From Agrypnia vestita (taxonomy: Eukaryota > Arthropoda > Insecta > Trichoptera > Phryganeidae), in contig JADDOH010002099.1 of assembly GCA_016648135.1 (NCBI GenBank), forward strand, positions 1 through 64,000: 64,000 nucleotides of DNA. Direction: 5' to 3'. Positions 1 through 12,600 of this stretch are shown one piece after another. The notes below the pieces were generated by a model that did not search any database, was not told the origin of the DNA, and saw only the letters and a program-made list of their open reading frames with translations. Both the position numbers and the translations under genes were made by a program. Every line of letters begins with the position of its first letter. Position 1 is the stretch's first letter.

Positions 1-163
1 AAACCTAAACACAACAAATAACATAATCAATAATCAAATACAACCCTTCATATCACCCCTTCTTACAATGTTCCCGATCTCCCACCACCTAAATACCCCC
101 TCCACTTCTACCGAATCCACAACCCACACACGAGACAACCACTCCCACATACCTCAGTCTTAA

Positions 164-207
164 TTCACCTGATGAAGGAAACGGACGTTTCCGAAACATG
201 TAGTGAA
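164..207 (+). ncRNA. Type I hammerhead ribozyme motif
   Basis: All hammerhead parts occur in order. Stem I is TTCAC (164-168) paired with GTGAA (203-207); the core CTGATGA is at 169-175; after one extra A comes stem II, GGAAACG (177-183) with CGTTTCC (186-192) closed by a GA loop; then GAA at 193-195; stem III is the palindrome ACATGT (196-201); the cleavage base would be A202. The very short, self-complementary stem III is typical of hammerheads from Penelope-like elements and retrozymes, which tend to work as dimers. The single base between core and stem II departs from the consensus. A C-rich, T-poor stretch (1-160) lies upstream. Confidence 0.7.
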
Positions 208-1640
208 ACAAGTGCTCAAATATAAGTGGAAAAAAACAAAGTTCATTGTTTTATTTCATTATTTGTTCATAATGGATTTCCACAAAGTTAACGCCGAATC
301 ATTCAATTACTTGTGTAACCATTTTTCACTTCACAATTTTTTAATCAGATATATTTCAGAGGGATTGAATTCACGTTCAAGACAAATAATTAAGTCATTT
401 ATATCACATTATGTATCTACTAATGAACATAGTTGTGAATGTTCATTAGTAATGAACGAAGTTGCTTGGACATTTTCGACTCATTATCAAGGCTGCAATC
501 CACCTGTAAAGTTTTTGCTACTAACTACGAAACACCCTGTGTAAAATGCAACTAAGAAGTTTCATGATGTTGATAATACTACATTTAACTTAATGAAATT
601 AATATATCCATCAAAACTAATAAATTAGTCAAAAAAGAATTGAAATCCGTCAATAAATGGCCGAAAAATTGATTATTTCAGTTAACGTATTTTAGCGCTG
701 GACGAGTATAGCCCCTGTGACGTCATTTGACGCGTCTATGTCAAGTGACGTCACACGCTGAATCGTCGCATTAAACGAAATTATTTTTGCATCGCAACTT
801 TAGTCACAATAAAAGTTTTTTCATCTATAAAAATATTTTAATGATGCTTTCAAACTTTTCTTTCATTTTACTTAAAATTTAATGATTAGTCTATGAAAAA
901 ATGGAAACTCCATTATAAAAATCTTATTCGAAAATAGCGAGGGCGCTACTTTTTACTCTGCGGCACTTGGCCTAGTAACGTCACGTGTCAAAAATTCGTA
1001 AAATACCTAACCCAACTATCCTGACATGCCATACCTCATAATATGTTACTTTAGCTATTTTGCCAGAATTGGCGCGGCGGGGTACTTGTTTATGCTTGTG
1101 TACGGCCGCTTAGCATTTGTTGGGCTGGGGCATACATACAAGGCATGGGCCGGCGTTTCTTTGATATCTGAAGTATTGGTGAAAGCTGTCGCCCAGACGT
1201 TGCTGTGAGTCACCTTAAAGAAGTGTGTCACATGTTCTCCATCACCGGTTTAGGTATTACTTCCACTTGTGCACGATACTATCTTTACTCTTCCCGAAGT
1301 TTATCTCCAAAGCAGCGAACAGGCATAAATCATTTATATTGTGTATCGCGTGTTTAGATTTGTGACTAATTATTCTATAAAATTTCATATAAATATAAGG
1401 GCTTTTCCGAGGGCATGAGGTGCAAAAAAACGCCTGTATGTATATAATCTGCGCTGTATGTGTATAATCAGTATTTTTATTTAATTTTTCTGTGAATAGC
1501 CGTAAAAACTTATTTTCAATATTTATAATATTATGAACCAACTACATTGTTTTTTTTAATGGATTACTTTTTCTATTCTTAATTGACTTATAATCACAAT
1601 AATAAAAATTAACATCATCAAAATAAAACCGTTTCGATTC
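208..1640. other. Gene-free stretch
   Basis: Apart from the MITE arm at 440-542 I see no gene. Two TGACGTCA palindromes (about 718-755) occur in a short GC-richer patch, and another GC-richer patch lies at 1065-1215. The open frame at 1026-1208 has no family resemblance. Confidence 0.5.
440..542. repeat. Single arm of the ACAGGGTGT MITE family
   Basis: Ends CTACGAAACACCCTGTGT and shares a CATTTTCGACTCATTATCAAG stretch (as shorter blocks) with 20576-20600. Left part lost. Confidence 0.55.
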
Positions 1641-1767
1641 TATAAAATGTTTATGAGGTCCGTTGTATCAACTTAGCAATAGTTAAGTTTAAAGAGTAGA
1701 TTTTTACTAAAGCGATTTATTTAATTAGTGGAAAATACGAAAATCTACGAATTAAACTTAACTATTG

Positions 1768-2219
1768 CTTGTCCAACGTAACTTGGCGTGCGGCGAATTT
1801 TGAACTAAAACCCGCCCCGCCCGCACCCGGCGGTAACACCTCGCCCTGTCATTTAGTTCAATTTTGTATTTGGTCGGGAGCTGCGACATCTTGATTACCA
1901 ATATACACTGAATTATTATGTTCAAAACATCCTAAACAGTCCGGATGGTGCACGAACAAATGCCAATGAAGTATTAAAGTTTTGCGAAGCTGAAAAAGCG
2001 AATAATGGACCGATATTACCGTCTGATAGTTTGACAGATAGAACGGCCGCCATTACTGCATGGTTTCTTTAGTGCTGCCCAACCAAATTTCGAATACGAC
2101 ACCAGTCACCGGACATTCTGTACATTATGTATTGTGTAATACATTTACACCCTGACAACTTCTGTTACGCGACAGGGACGCCCTCCCTCGCACGCCAATT
2201 TATAGTGGTCGCATTCTAG
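1768..2219 (-). repeat. 450-bp repeat family, copy A
   Basis: Runs from GTCCAACGTAACTTGGCGTGCGG to GTGGTCGCATTCTAG. Ends are imperfect inverted repeats (AAYTTGGCRTGCG). It is more GC-rich than its surroundings, with the common core CGGACATTCTGTACATTATG. It sits next to an inverted pair AGCAATAGTTAAGTTT (1674-1772). Confidence 0.75.
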
Positions 2220-2454
2220 TAGGTTCACCCAAACGCTCAGTATGATTTTTACATCACTTTAATGTTGGCTAGAAGTTACTAAGCGATTGGCTGAACGCGC
2301 CCTTGTACGGATGATGTGTCAAATTTTTAAATCTTATTATCTATGAAAGATCTCACAGGGTCAAAGCGTAATTTAATTTTTTTAACACTTTAAACTTTGT
2401 ATTTCCTACAAAATTCATTACCTTCAGAATCTTACAATATTTGGCAATAGTTAG

Positions 2455-3280
2455 TAATACAAAGGTATCACAAATTTGATGAAAAAAAAATTTTCTTGGC
2501 GTAATAAATGGTCCTGATTACATAAATGAAGTCAAATTTTTCCTTAGCTACTTTAAAAGTAGGTATTTTAAGTTTAAAAATGATACATTTTTGACACTTC
2601 ACGCCATAGATGCCCATATAAAATATAATATGTTTTTGCTTTTTGCTGTTTTATTCATAGAAATTGACAAATCACGTTTCTCATAAGTGGGCCCATTCAT
2701 TATCTTTCATGTCAGCTATACGATCCTGCATTACGCCGGCGCGGCGGCTCGCCAAGCAATATAATGAATGCCCCGCATTAGCTAAGAAAAAATCATTGTG
2801 AATTTGAATTTTTGAAGATTATTGTTCCCAAGAGCTTATCTCCGTTTTTAACACAAAATTGGCCTTTTCCCACCGAATACGTCATCCAGACTTATCTCCG
2901 TTTTTAACAAAAAAATTGCCTTTTCCCAACCGGATACGTCATCCTTTGTTTTTACTGATAAATTATTAAAATAATAATTCATTTTTAAGAACAATCCATT
3001 GTCTATGTTTTGTATATATATTTATTCTTTATAATCTATGGTGAATGATTATTCAAACATCAAACATTATTTTTTTATGCTTTCTTGTTTTATTATATGT
3101 GCATCTATGGAAAGAAGTGTCAAAAATGTATAATTTTTAACTTAAAATAATTGCTTTTAAACTAGCTAACGGAAATTTTTGACTATATTTATGTAATCGG
3201 GACCCTTTATTGCACCAGGAATTTTTTTTTTCATCAAATTCGTGATACGTTTGTATTACTAACTTATTCCCAATATTTTT
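2455..3280. repeat. Large inverted repeat with internal tandem repeat
   Basis: The left arm (about 2455-2630) is the inverse of the right arm (about 3075-3280): blocks such as TTAGTAATACAAA, CATCTATGG and TGACACTTC are mirrored. Between them, about 2829-2945, a unit of about 58 bases (CTTATCTCCGTTTTTAAC to ATACGTCATCC) is directly repeated twice. Confidence 0.75.
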
Positions 3281-3532
3281 GTATTTTTATTTTGTGTATG
3301 ATACTGTGCTTATACTTGTGTGTTCAAAGATTGTTCGAAGGAAAAAAATGTTACAGTATTATTGAAAATATTCTTCTGTGTATTGATATCTTATGACTAA
3401 AATGTATGTACTTATGTTGTAAACATTATAATTATATGTGGTGATGTAGAAATTTGTGGTAACTAATAAATATATTTGATGTGAATAATACTGCTAAGAA
3501 AAATGTCGTTTCATTTATTAATCCCTTTATAA

Positions 3533-3930
3533 GGGCCGATTATATCAACTTGGATTAAGTAACCTTTCGTTTAAACCATCAATTATTGTGTTTTTCATCA
3601 ATCACACCCATTTTTGAAAAAAAATGTTTTTATGAAAGATGACTATAATCCAAATTGATAGAACTAGCCCTAATACTCTTCTTCCACCATTATTTTATAC
3701 TTTACATACTTTAAATACACCAATTTAAAACATTAAATTTACTCATTTTAATACTAAAATTAACTTTAATACTTTAAATACACTAATTTAAGCAGTATAT
3801 GGTCATCGAAAATGATATTTAGTGAGTTTTCTGGATATTACAAAATTGATGTCATATTCTTGGTGAAAATAACATCAATTATACACGAAAACGAAAGATG
3901 ACTATAATCCAAGTTGACAGAATCAGCCCT
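3533..3930. repeat. Inverted-repeat cluster with GGGCTGATTCTGTCAAC-type ends
   Basis: GGGCCGATTATATCAACTTGG at 3533 is mirrored at 3640-3670 and again at 3905-3930 (CCAAGTTGACAGAATCAGCCC). Two small foldback elements share ends, or one is partly duplicated. Confidence 0.65.
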
Positions 3931-4256
3931 TATACTCCTCTTCCACCATGATTTCAGACTTTACATACTTTAAATATAGCAATTATTAACCTCCACTAAT
4001 TTGGTCATCGAGTGTGGTATATTAAATGAGTATTCTAGATGTTACACAATTGATGTCATATTTTTGGTGAAAATGATATTAATTCTGAATATCAAGAATT
4101 CAGAATGAAAAACTCAACAGAGAAACAGTTGATTCAATCGCGAACTACATATATGACGTTCCGCATCGCGTCCTTTTTTGAAAATAGAAAATAAGTATTA
4201 TAAATAGGTTTATGGTAGTTTTTAAAAGTTCGCGTGGCATCGCTAGTTGCAGCTCT

Positions 4257-5410
4257 AAGCCGCAAGATGGGGCTAGCGAAGGTGCGAGGAGGTTACACCC
4301 TCCTAGCGAAAGGAAAAACTACGTTTCAAAATGAAGAATACAACACACACAAGTTCACCAGTTTGAAGACTACAAAGTGTACACTACATTTGTAGTAAAA
4401 ACTACATGAAGTGAAATAATTGTAGTACTACGAAATTGGAGTACTAATGAAGTGAAGTAATGAAATAATTGTAGTATTAATGAAGTGAAGTAATTGTACT
4501 ACAAAATTGTAATACTAGTGGAAATATTAAAAATCAAAAAATTTCTGTACACTAAAGTCACGATAATTAATAACGCCAACCAGATTTCTTCATTTAATAC
4601 CAAAATTTTTCAAACCATGGGGGGTGGGAGTTGTTTCGATTTCCAAAAATTTCTTTATTTATCTACATCTACTTCTCAAAAATTTCACATAAAAAATGTA
4701 CTATTTGAAGTATGTGCTCGTACTTTCGATAACTTTGAAGTGTGTGTACTTTGTAGTGTTCGCTTTGAAATGAAGTGTACTATTTGAAGTATATACTTTC
4801 AATAACTTTGAGGTGTGTGTAGTTTGTAGTGTGCACTACACTTCAAAAGGTGTGAAGTGTACACTTCAATGTAATGTAGTACTACATTGTAGTAGTGAGT
4901 AGAGCGGACCCATCACTACCTCCCCTCCCCCCCCCCCCGCGCGTAGAAGGGTTGGAGCTGGTTGGAGCCGCGCGCCCAAACCTGAAAACCCATGGATAAG
5001 ATAATCTGATAATCTAATAAAAAAAGGCCCGAATATAGAGTCAATACTTAAACGATTTTAAGGTTAAGGTACCCTTTAAAAGTGTAATTTGCAGTCAGAG
5101 TGAAATCTATATTTGTTATGACATCACACACTTTGAAGCAAAAACAGGACAGCGTTCACCTTAAAATTTTGTATGAAAATCTCAACCCTTGTCCAGTTTC
5201 GACCGCGGTCTAGCGAAAGGAAAAACTACATTTCAAAATGAAGACTACAACACACACACGTTCACAAGTTTGAAGACTACAAAGTATACACTACATTTGT
5301 AGTATAAACTACAAATGTAGTGTATACTAACGAAGTGAACTATTGCTGTACTACAAAATTGTAGTAATAATGAAGTGAACTAATTGTAGTACTACAAAAT
5401 TGTAATGACC
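4257..5410 (+). repeat. Direct repeat pair with GTAGTACTAC-rich sequence
   Basis: The block CTAGCGAAAGGAAAAACTAC plus about 110 bases after it occurs at about 4305 and again at about 5211. Between and after, ACTACA/TGTAGT motifs recur many times. A C-run lies at 4929-4939. The open frame at 4494-4787 falls in this repeat and is not a gene. Confidence 0.6.
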
Positions 5411-7030
5411 TACAAAAAGTGTGCTACTAGAAAATTTTAAAATCCATGAGGGGGGGTTGTTTCAGTTTCCAGACATTTCATCATTCAATCAACGACGATT
5501 TATCGGCACTAAAACGAAAAAAATACGATTTTGTTTAATACACAGAGTGTATCTTTGCCGTGGTTGATTGACGGCGCTTATCAGAACGCAACTGACTTTC
5601 AATCTTACTTTACTGCAAAAAACTCTAAACATTTTACTATTAAAAATGTATAAATAAACTAGGCGCGGATTCTCTAGGGCAAATAAATTTAGTTAAAATA
5701 ATTTATACACTTCTATTTACTAATGAATAATTTTTTGTAAAAGTATTTTGTATCAGTATATTGCTCTGACTAATCATGAAATAATTTATAGTATAGCGTA
5801 TCATTATTATTTCCTCCTCACCATTATTACAAATATGTAAATATATTCTTTAAGAATCATTTTCGCGTAGCTTTTGCACTGGACTAGGTCGATATCTAAC
5901 GCTCAGTTTCGTCACCAAATTCACAGCGCAGTCGCAAAACTCGCATTAGTAGTTTTCTGTGAGGTAATGGCCGTTTGAATCTTTGTTTACGTTTAGTTAT
6001 GCGAATAAATTTTTTATATAAACGCCAATACTTCTCGTGACTTTAACATTTATTTGCAATGTCTTTCATTGCCTATAAACAAATTTACAGTGAAGTCAAT
6101 TGACAACAAACAGTATGTAGGTACGTTTGAAAAGTTTAAAACAAAATGACACATTTCCAACTCGGTGTGTTTTTTTTTTTTATTAAAACCGTCCATTCGA
6201 TATGAAAATTAATTCAAGTTTTGTGCGATTGTTTCTAAGTGTTTTGTGGAAATATTCAAGTTCAGTACAAATATGAATCGGGATTTGCTACCTCGCAACC
6301 ACAGCCAATCCCAAAACTTTCGAAATCGCGACCTTAATAGTTCCTCAAAAAAAGGCGCAACTCTACTCCGGAAAGCCTTGGAATAATAATTTTGCGTGGT
6401 AACAAGTTTGAATACTTTATGTCAACGCCCATTAATTTACCCAATACTATAATAAAATTATTATTTGTTTACTTAATATTTATGATATATTATAATACTT
6501 AAACTATTAGGTAAAATTAAATATATTTTGTGCCTGTATATTTAATTGTCCGTGAACATTATTTGCTTGTTATTTTAGATATAATCTTCCAAACTTTTTA
6601 ATGTTGCGTAATTTGCGTAATCTATTTGCATAATTTCTAAAGATTTTATTTTAAACTAAAAACAGTTTAAATTTTTTCGTTATTTTAATGATCATTTTTA
6701 TTTATACGGGTGATCTAAATGGTGCGTTGCTGGACATTCCGCGTCAAGCAAAATCTGTGCTAGACGAGGAAAATTAATAAGAAGGTCTTTATTATCAAAA
6801 TTATTAATCAATTTAAAGTTAATTCCAAAAATCATTATATATTTTAAAAAGTAATTGATAATAATATATTGCTTCAATAACCCCATCAATGATTTAACCG
6901 TTTCAATTGGTTTTTTTAAGTATATTTCATGATTGTATGAACAGTTGACAATGGCAAATCTTGGCCTACAACCTTAAAATTGCTCGCTACGGCCTGCTCA
7001 TTCAATTATTTTTATACTTAATTTATATTA
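5411..7030. other. Gene-free stretch
   Basis: AT-rich sequence with no coding signal or repeat that I can delimit. Confidence 0.5.
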
Positions 7031-8288
7031 CAGTCGAACTCGTTTATAACTAGCTCGGATACAAGGAGATCTCGGCTAGCGAATGCAATCCCGATCCCTC
7101 GAGATCTCGAGGCATTTTACGAGATCAATCCCGAACCGAAAAATCGGACGAGATTATCGGGATTGATCAGCATTTTTTATGTTTTGTATGTTTAATTGTA
7201 TATGTCTATGGAGCTTTTAGAATGTACTTAAAACTTATGTTCATGTCACATTCAAATGTGACACACACAAATGTGACACACAAAAACCTTTAAATAATAT
7301 TTGCTGTATTTTATCAACCTAATATAGTAATAAAAACTACTACTAGCTGTACAGCATTGACTGATTGATGCTTGGAAAAACTCCTACAAAAACTTTAATG
7401 CAATGACTAATAATGAACATTTTATTAAAATTGCTGATATAAAAATGCAATGCATTGTCGTTAATTGTTATTCAGCTCTATAAACAAAAAAACACAAAAG
7501 TATTCGGGATCCCGCGGGATTGGAAATTCTAATATCGAAGGATCCCGAAAGGGCAATCCCAACTCAGGATTGCATTCTCTAATCTCGGCTATAATGAGCA
7601 AAACTGAATTGATTTTGATTTGTGCATATTCCAATACAATCGTACTCGGTTATAAATTTTAGAAACTCTGCATACATATTTGCTTGGGTTACAGAAAAAA
7701 AATACGTACTCATAACAATGAACTTTGCTTTTAAAGCGGCTTGCACTTAATTAGGGTTCATTTTATGATGTACACAAACTTGCTTATTCAACAATACCAC
7801 AATGCAAACAATTGTTCATTGGCATTCCTTATCAAAGGAATGCCAAACTGAAGGTCGAGAATATTGGTCATATAACTCCGATTATTGGTGGTTTCCAAAA
7901 TGCTTGAGGTGACAGTTTATTTTATGCAGTTTACTTAGTATTAGCATTTAAAAGCCTAATCAGTTAAATGCGAATTGTTCTATCGGCAAAGTGTATGTGT
8001 GTCCACTATAAAATGAAAGTGTCTCGGTTTGCGAAAAAGTCGAAATTATTTGTGAAATAGAACGCGGCGTCAAAAATTCCGAAGTCTGTAAAAAGTTTTC
8101 ACTATCGTCTTCTACAGTTTTATCGCTCTGGAAAAATAAGGATGTTTATTCGGCTGCTCTTGAAAATAACATCATACAATCAAAAAAATTTAGAAAGTAA
8201 AATTTACCCATCCCGGATATAAGGAGTCCCGGCTATAAGGAACAAATTTAGTCGGTCCCATCGCGCTCGTTATAACCGAGTTCGACTG
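7031..8288 (+). mobile_element. pogo/Tigger-like DNA transposon relic
   Basis: The left end CAGTCGAACTCGTTTATAAC is matched by the inverted right end (CAGTCGAACTCGGTTATAAC), and TA precedes the left end. The open stretch 8024-8200 reads CEKVEIICEIERGVKNSEV followed by STVLSLWKNKD, the first helix-turn-helix of CENP-B/pogo-type transposases. The rest of the transposase is gone, so this is an internally deleted copy of about 1.26 kb. Many GGGATC/CCCGAT repeats lie inside both ends. Confidence 0.82.
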
Positions 8289-8412
8289 CATAATAATTTA
8301 ATTTCCAAAGTAAGCATATTCCTAAGCTTATTTTTAATAATTGCCTTCATTACTTAAATTTGGCATGTTTGGTGTTATAACAATCACACATTAAAAAATA
8401 ATTCATAATGAC

Positions 8413-8800
8413 TTTAACACTAGGTTTACAGGCATTTTTTATATACCTACCTATCTCTACGGGCACCCGTCATATTGATGGATAAATACAAGTATTTATT
8501 TACTTTTCTTTTTTAATGTCTTATTTAACCAAAGAAGACATAAAAAAATAGGCAGAACACACAAATATAAATATGTATTATTAAAAGTCAAATGTAATGG
8601 AAAAAAATCTGAAATCTTGGATGTCTATTCACTTTCAATTGATTCAACTTCTTTTTCCTCAGAGTAAGTACTGAAATTTTCTTCACTGATGTTAGAAATT
8701 TCTTTCAATAACTCCAATTCACATCTTCACACACATACTACTGTATAATTGAAGATATATTTTCGTCTTCAAACACAGCAAAATTAATTTGTGGTGACAT
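8413..8800 (-). mobile_element. Possible internally deleted piggyBac-like element
   Basis: TTAACACTAGG at 8413 resembles a piggyBac end, and the palindrome ACGGGCACCCGT lies just inside. On the minus strand, 8800 downward starts MSPQINFAVFEDE and, with breaks, goes on to an acidic stretch (EEKEVESIESE), like a transposase N-terminus. No second TTAA end is clear. Confidence 0.3.
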
Positions 8801-8880
8801 TATAATTTATAGAAATTAACTTTGTATACACCATTTTTTTATTAAAATGGTGTATACAAAGTTAATTTCTATAAATTATA
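8801..8880. repeat. Near-perfect 80-base palindrome
   Basis: Arms of about 36 bases beginning TATAATTTATAGAAATTAAC are mirrored with no visible mismatch around a few-base AT loop. A hairpin-forming site, perhaps the joined ends of a deleted foldback element. Confidence 0.85.
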
Positions 8881-10690
8881 ATTATGAAGATATATTTATT
8901 TATTGCATTGATGCAGTCATATGGTAACAATAATAATAAACAAAGTAAGAGCCATTACAAGAAAAGTCTCTTAGGAATAGGATATCTGGCGAAATATAAT
9001 TGTGTTTGTGTGTTATGTATTAATTGTTATTGTATGAGGTTTATAAATTTAGTACTGGAATGTTGGTATCTATTTATGTTGCAATATCTGTGTATAGTAA
9101 AAATCTATCGAAAAATTAACCCGGTATTCATTTAGTACGCAAATGACTCTTCTCTAACTCTTAATATTACCACGTATATTTTGCGAAATTCAAAAATCAT
9201 CAAAGGATTTGGCGTACATTTTTTATCATAGAATTGTAGCAGTCCTGCCATAACATTTTTATTCCATACTTGATTTCATACTTGCTCTAAAATAGATAAT
9301 AAACTATAGATCAAAATGAGCCACGAGGACTTGTGAAGTATATTGTTCGAACTAACGGGTTCTTTAGACCTGATATTTTTGGTGATACAGATTCATTGAT
9401 ACATATCATCCAAATGAAAGGGTTTTACCCACGTTTGATCAGTAGTTGTAAATGCAATGATTGTACAGTTATTTTTATACTAGACTTTGGATCAAGGAAG
9501 TAGTCAGTAGAGTTCTAATTATAGGATGATCCTGATTATCTTTTTAGTTAATGAAGCATACTAATTTGTACATTTTTTGTCCTACATTACATAGATTTTC
9601 CATATATGCACCTGGGCGATCACAGAAAAAGAAACCCTTAATAAATGCTAAGTAAAATGTCTAGTATGACAGCAAAATCATTTTCCAAGAAAATAACGAA
9701 GCAATCTGCATTATAGTTTCAGTGCGATAAATCGGGGTTTATTAGCTAAATAACTTTTATAACAGCTTGCATCAAAACATAATTAATGATTAGAATATTT
9801 ACAGAGTTTAAGAATAAGGTAGCAATAAATACAATACGCAATTTTTGTATGCAGGCCTTTATCGTTACCTACCTCGCTAAATACATAAAAATACCTGTTC
9901 TGAGTTAAGTAGCCATTCCATTCATATATAATATAGTACGGCGAGATCTATTCTGCCCATCAAGCATTTGTATAGATTGCAAAGAACGATAGATTCTCAG
10001 ACACATTAAAAAACCAATAGCTATGTTAGAATGTAACAAGGAAAAGTTTAATCAATATCATAGATCATATGACTACTGCAAATGGTACTGAAAAATTGCA
10101 ATAGTAATCCTTCTAGGAACAACACCGCTATAACTGAACAAAGTGACTTTGTATTGCGAAGGCGAATTAGTTTTATTTGCAATGTTTTTTGCTCATTTTT
10201 ATCATTGGACTTTTCTCATTTATTTACCCAGCTCTTTTTTACACAATTTTGAAACGACACTGTCCACAAAAAAATAACGAATACAATATTTTTGCACAAT
10301 TATTTTTTCTAAAATGATTCCCAAAATTAATTCACAATTAAAAACACCATCTACCTACAATTTTCTATCACTTTACACAGATTTTTAAAAGAACACATCT
10401 TCACTTTTTTTATGTATAGTAAACACAAAGTGCCAAAATATACAGATGTGAACTAATCAAAATTTCTTGCTGTGGTTCTCTACCTCTGGTTGCACTATGT
10501 TTGACTTGTTTAAAAAGTAAATTGGTAAATTTTGAAACAATTACGAAAAGGTCAAACTAAATACTTTTATAAATATGTTTTGCTTACCAGGGGATTTAAT
10601 TATGCAAGAATAAATACTTTAACTGCATTATACATGTGTCTTAAGTATATGCGAGGGGGAACATAATTCCCAGTCCCATAGCGTAAAGCA
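8881..10690. other. Gene-free stretch
   Basis: AT-rich; the open frame 8884-9135 begins at the edge of the 8801-8880 palindrome and has no coding character. Nothing else is recognisable. Confidence 0.5.
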
Positions 10691-10710
10691 TAAAATGGCC
10701 GCAATTTTCG

Positions 10711-10856
10711 TAGAACTCCTGTCACTGACACTGACGCAACTTTCCCCGGTGCGCGTTTGTTCGAGGCAGAAAAGAAGATTTTTTTGTAAAATTGGGAGCA
10801 ATTTCAGTGCACGAGGAAAAGTTGCATGTCAGTCACAGAGGAGGAGTTCTATGGAA
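10711..10856. repeat. Short inverted repeat
   Basis: ACTCCTGTCACTGACA with GCAACTTTCC at 10711-10755 is mirrored at 10813-10856. It explains the 78-codon frame at 10695-10931. Confidence 0.55.
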
Positions 10857-10859
10857 ATT

Positions 10860-11579
10860 GACATAACGCGATCATTTTATGTTATTTTGGAAAAAAGTAT
10901 TGCTTTAATGCGTATCTTAAGGTGCCAATAAAAAAAATAGCAAAAATGAGTTATGTATGTACTCTGAAAAAAATCACCTAATTTCTACCTAAATTTGTTT
11001 AACCCCTCAACTGTTTGATTTGTGCGCAAATCATATTGATCGCGTTGCGTGAGATATTCTTGTTACGTGTAATTTGTTGAAGCGAAATACTTACAAACAT
11101 ATAGATACTTTTGCTATATTCTAATAAACATACCGTCAATAGAGCACCCTTGGTGTGTTGTGCTGTTGGTGAGTATATTTTATGTATGTCTTCACTACTG
11201 GACATCTTGCTCTCTATGCTTTTTTCTATGCTATACTTTATATGTCCTTCTAAACTGCCCACTCTTTACATAAATGGATTTATGATATATACTCTTATGC
11301 GAGACCTTGTTTCCCTTGTTTTCAGTCCTCTTTATTTACACATTACCAAATCCAGATTTTTCTGTAACTTAATTATCCAGTTTCTAATGGGAATTCCGCT
11401 TGTTAAAAAGGTTCCTGCGAATGCAACATCATGCATTTTGTTCCCTACACTAATCATTTTTCCAATACCTTCCTTATTCTTTCCATTCCTATCAAATATA
11501 TTCCTAAGTGCACAAACTTAACGAAGCGAATAAATGTTTAATATTCCATATAAGTTACTGTAGACAGTTCAACATTTTA
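10860..11579. other. Gene-free stretch
   Basis: A 136-codon plus-strand frame (11111-11521) and an antisense frame overlap here. Both look like chance open stretches in T-rich sequence with no motif. Confidence 0.4.
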
Positions 11580-11735
11580 CTAAAAATATTGAGAGAGAAA
11601 AAATGCAAACTTAATGTCGCTCATCTCCATAACTGTTGATATTTCATCCAAGGTGTGAAAAGTATTTTTATTCAAAATTTCGTGAGTAAGACTCCCCTGA
11701 AGTTTTTTCTACTAGCTTTGAGACACCCTGTATAT
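11580..11735. repeat. Single arm of the ACAGGGTGT MITE family
   Basis: Matches the right arm of 32497-32947, ending CTTTGAGACACCCTGTATAT; the left arm is missing. Confidence 0.65.
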
Positions 11736-11829
11736 ACAAACAATTATTAACATGCAGTAGAACCTCTCATAAAGAGCACCTCTCATTCTCGTTAGTTTTT
11801 ATTAGTTATTAGTTTTTTTTACTAAAAAC

Positions 11830-12600
11830 TAGTGATGCAACGAATACTACTTTCACGAATACGAATATCAAACCTACTATTCAGCGAATAGGAATACGAA
11901 TAATGCAACAAGGTAATAAATAATAATCCGAACAAAACAAAATAAACTCGTCTCAATGGACCGGCTTTGTTTTGGGACGAGTTCACTAACAAGTCATGTA
12001 CACAAACCTATATCTTTATTCTTTATAACAAAAACAAACAAATAAAGTTATACCTATTTAAATTGAACTTACCAGATTTCTTATCGAAACGTTTCCAAAT
12101 ATCACTTTTTTCACGCTTACGAGAGGTGCATGTTGTTAGATTTATTTTGAAATTATTTTATAAGAGTTAACACTTTTACACACAACAGAAATAAAATAGA
12201 ATGAACAATACTATTACAAAACAAAAACTACATGGAATGAGCACCTAACCTTTTTATAAACCCAAAAAAACTAGATGAAAGAACTCATGTTATGCTGTGA
12301 AACAAGAAACAAGTAACAATTGACAGCTTGAGTTCCATAGAAAAAATAATTTGAGAACTCAACAAATCCATTCATTCAATGTAAGGGGAATCCCCGATAA
12401 TAGAGGTGTGTTCGGATACACGGTGCACAGTCAAACTGTAATCTGCGTTGCGTACAGTTATAAATAGTTTGTTTTTAATATTCGTAATGATATTAGGCGA
12501 ATACGAATATTCGTGATGATATTTGGCGAATATGAATATTCGGTAAATGTCTACTATTCGGTGAATACGAATATTCGTATTCATATTTGTTGCATCACTA
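11830..12600. mobile_element. Non-autonomous hAT element
   Basis: Perfect 8-bp target duplications CTAAAAAC at 11822-11829 and 12601-12608 flank a 771-base element with inverted ends TAGTGATGCAACGAATA / TAGTGATGCAACAAATA. The inner parts of both ends are rich in CGAATA/TATTCG repeats. There is no transposase frame. Confidence 0.88.

Noticed and set aside
717..755. Paired TGACGTCA sites as a CREB-responsive promoter
   Set aside because: No gene starts nearby on either strand; more likely part of a repeat.
2829..2945. CRISPR-like direct repeats
   Set aside because: Only two adjacent units, in eukaryotic sequence and inside a foldback element.
11111..11521. 136-codon plus-strand frame
   Set aside because: T-rich hydrophobic chance frame with no motif, and an antisense frame overlaps it.
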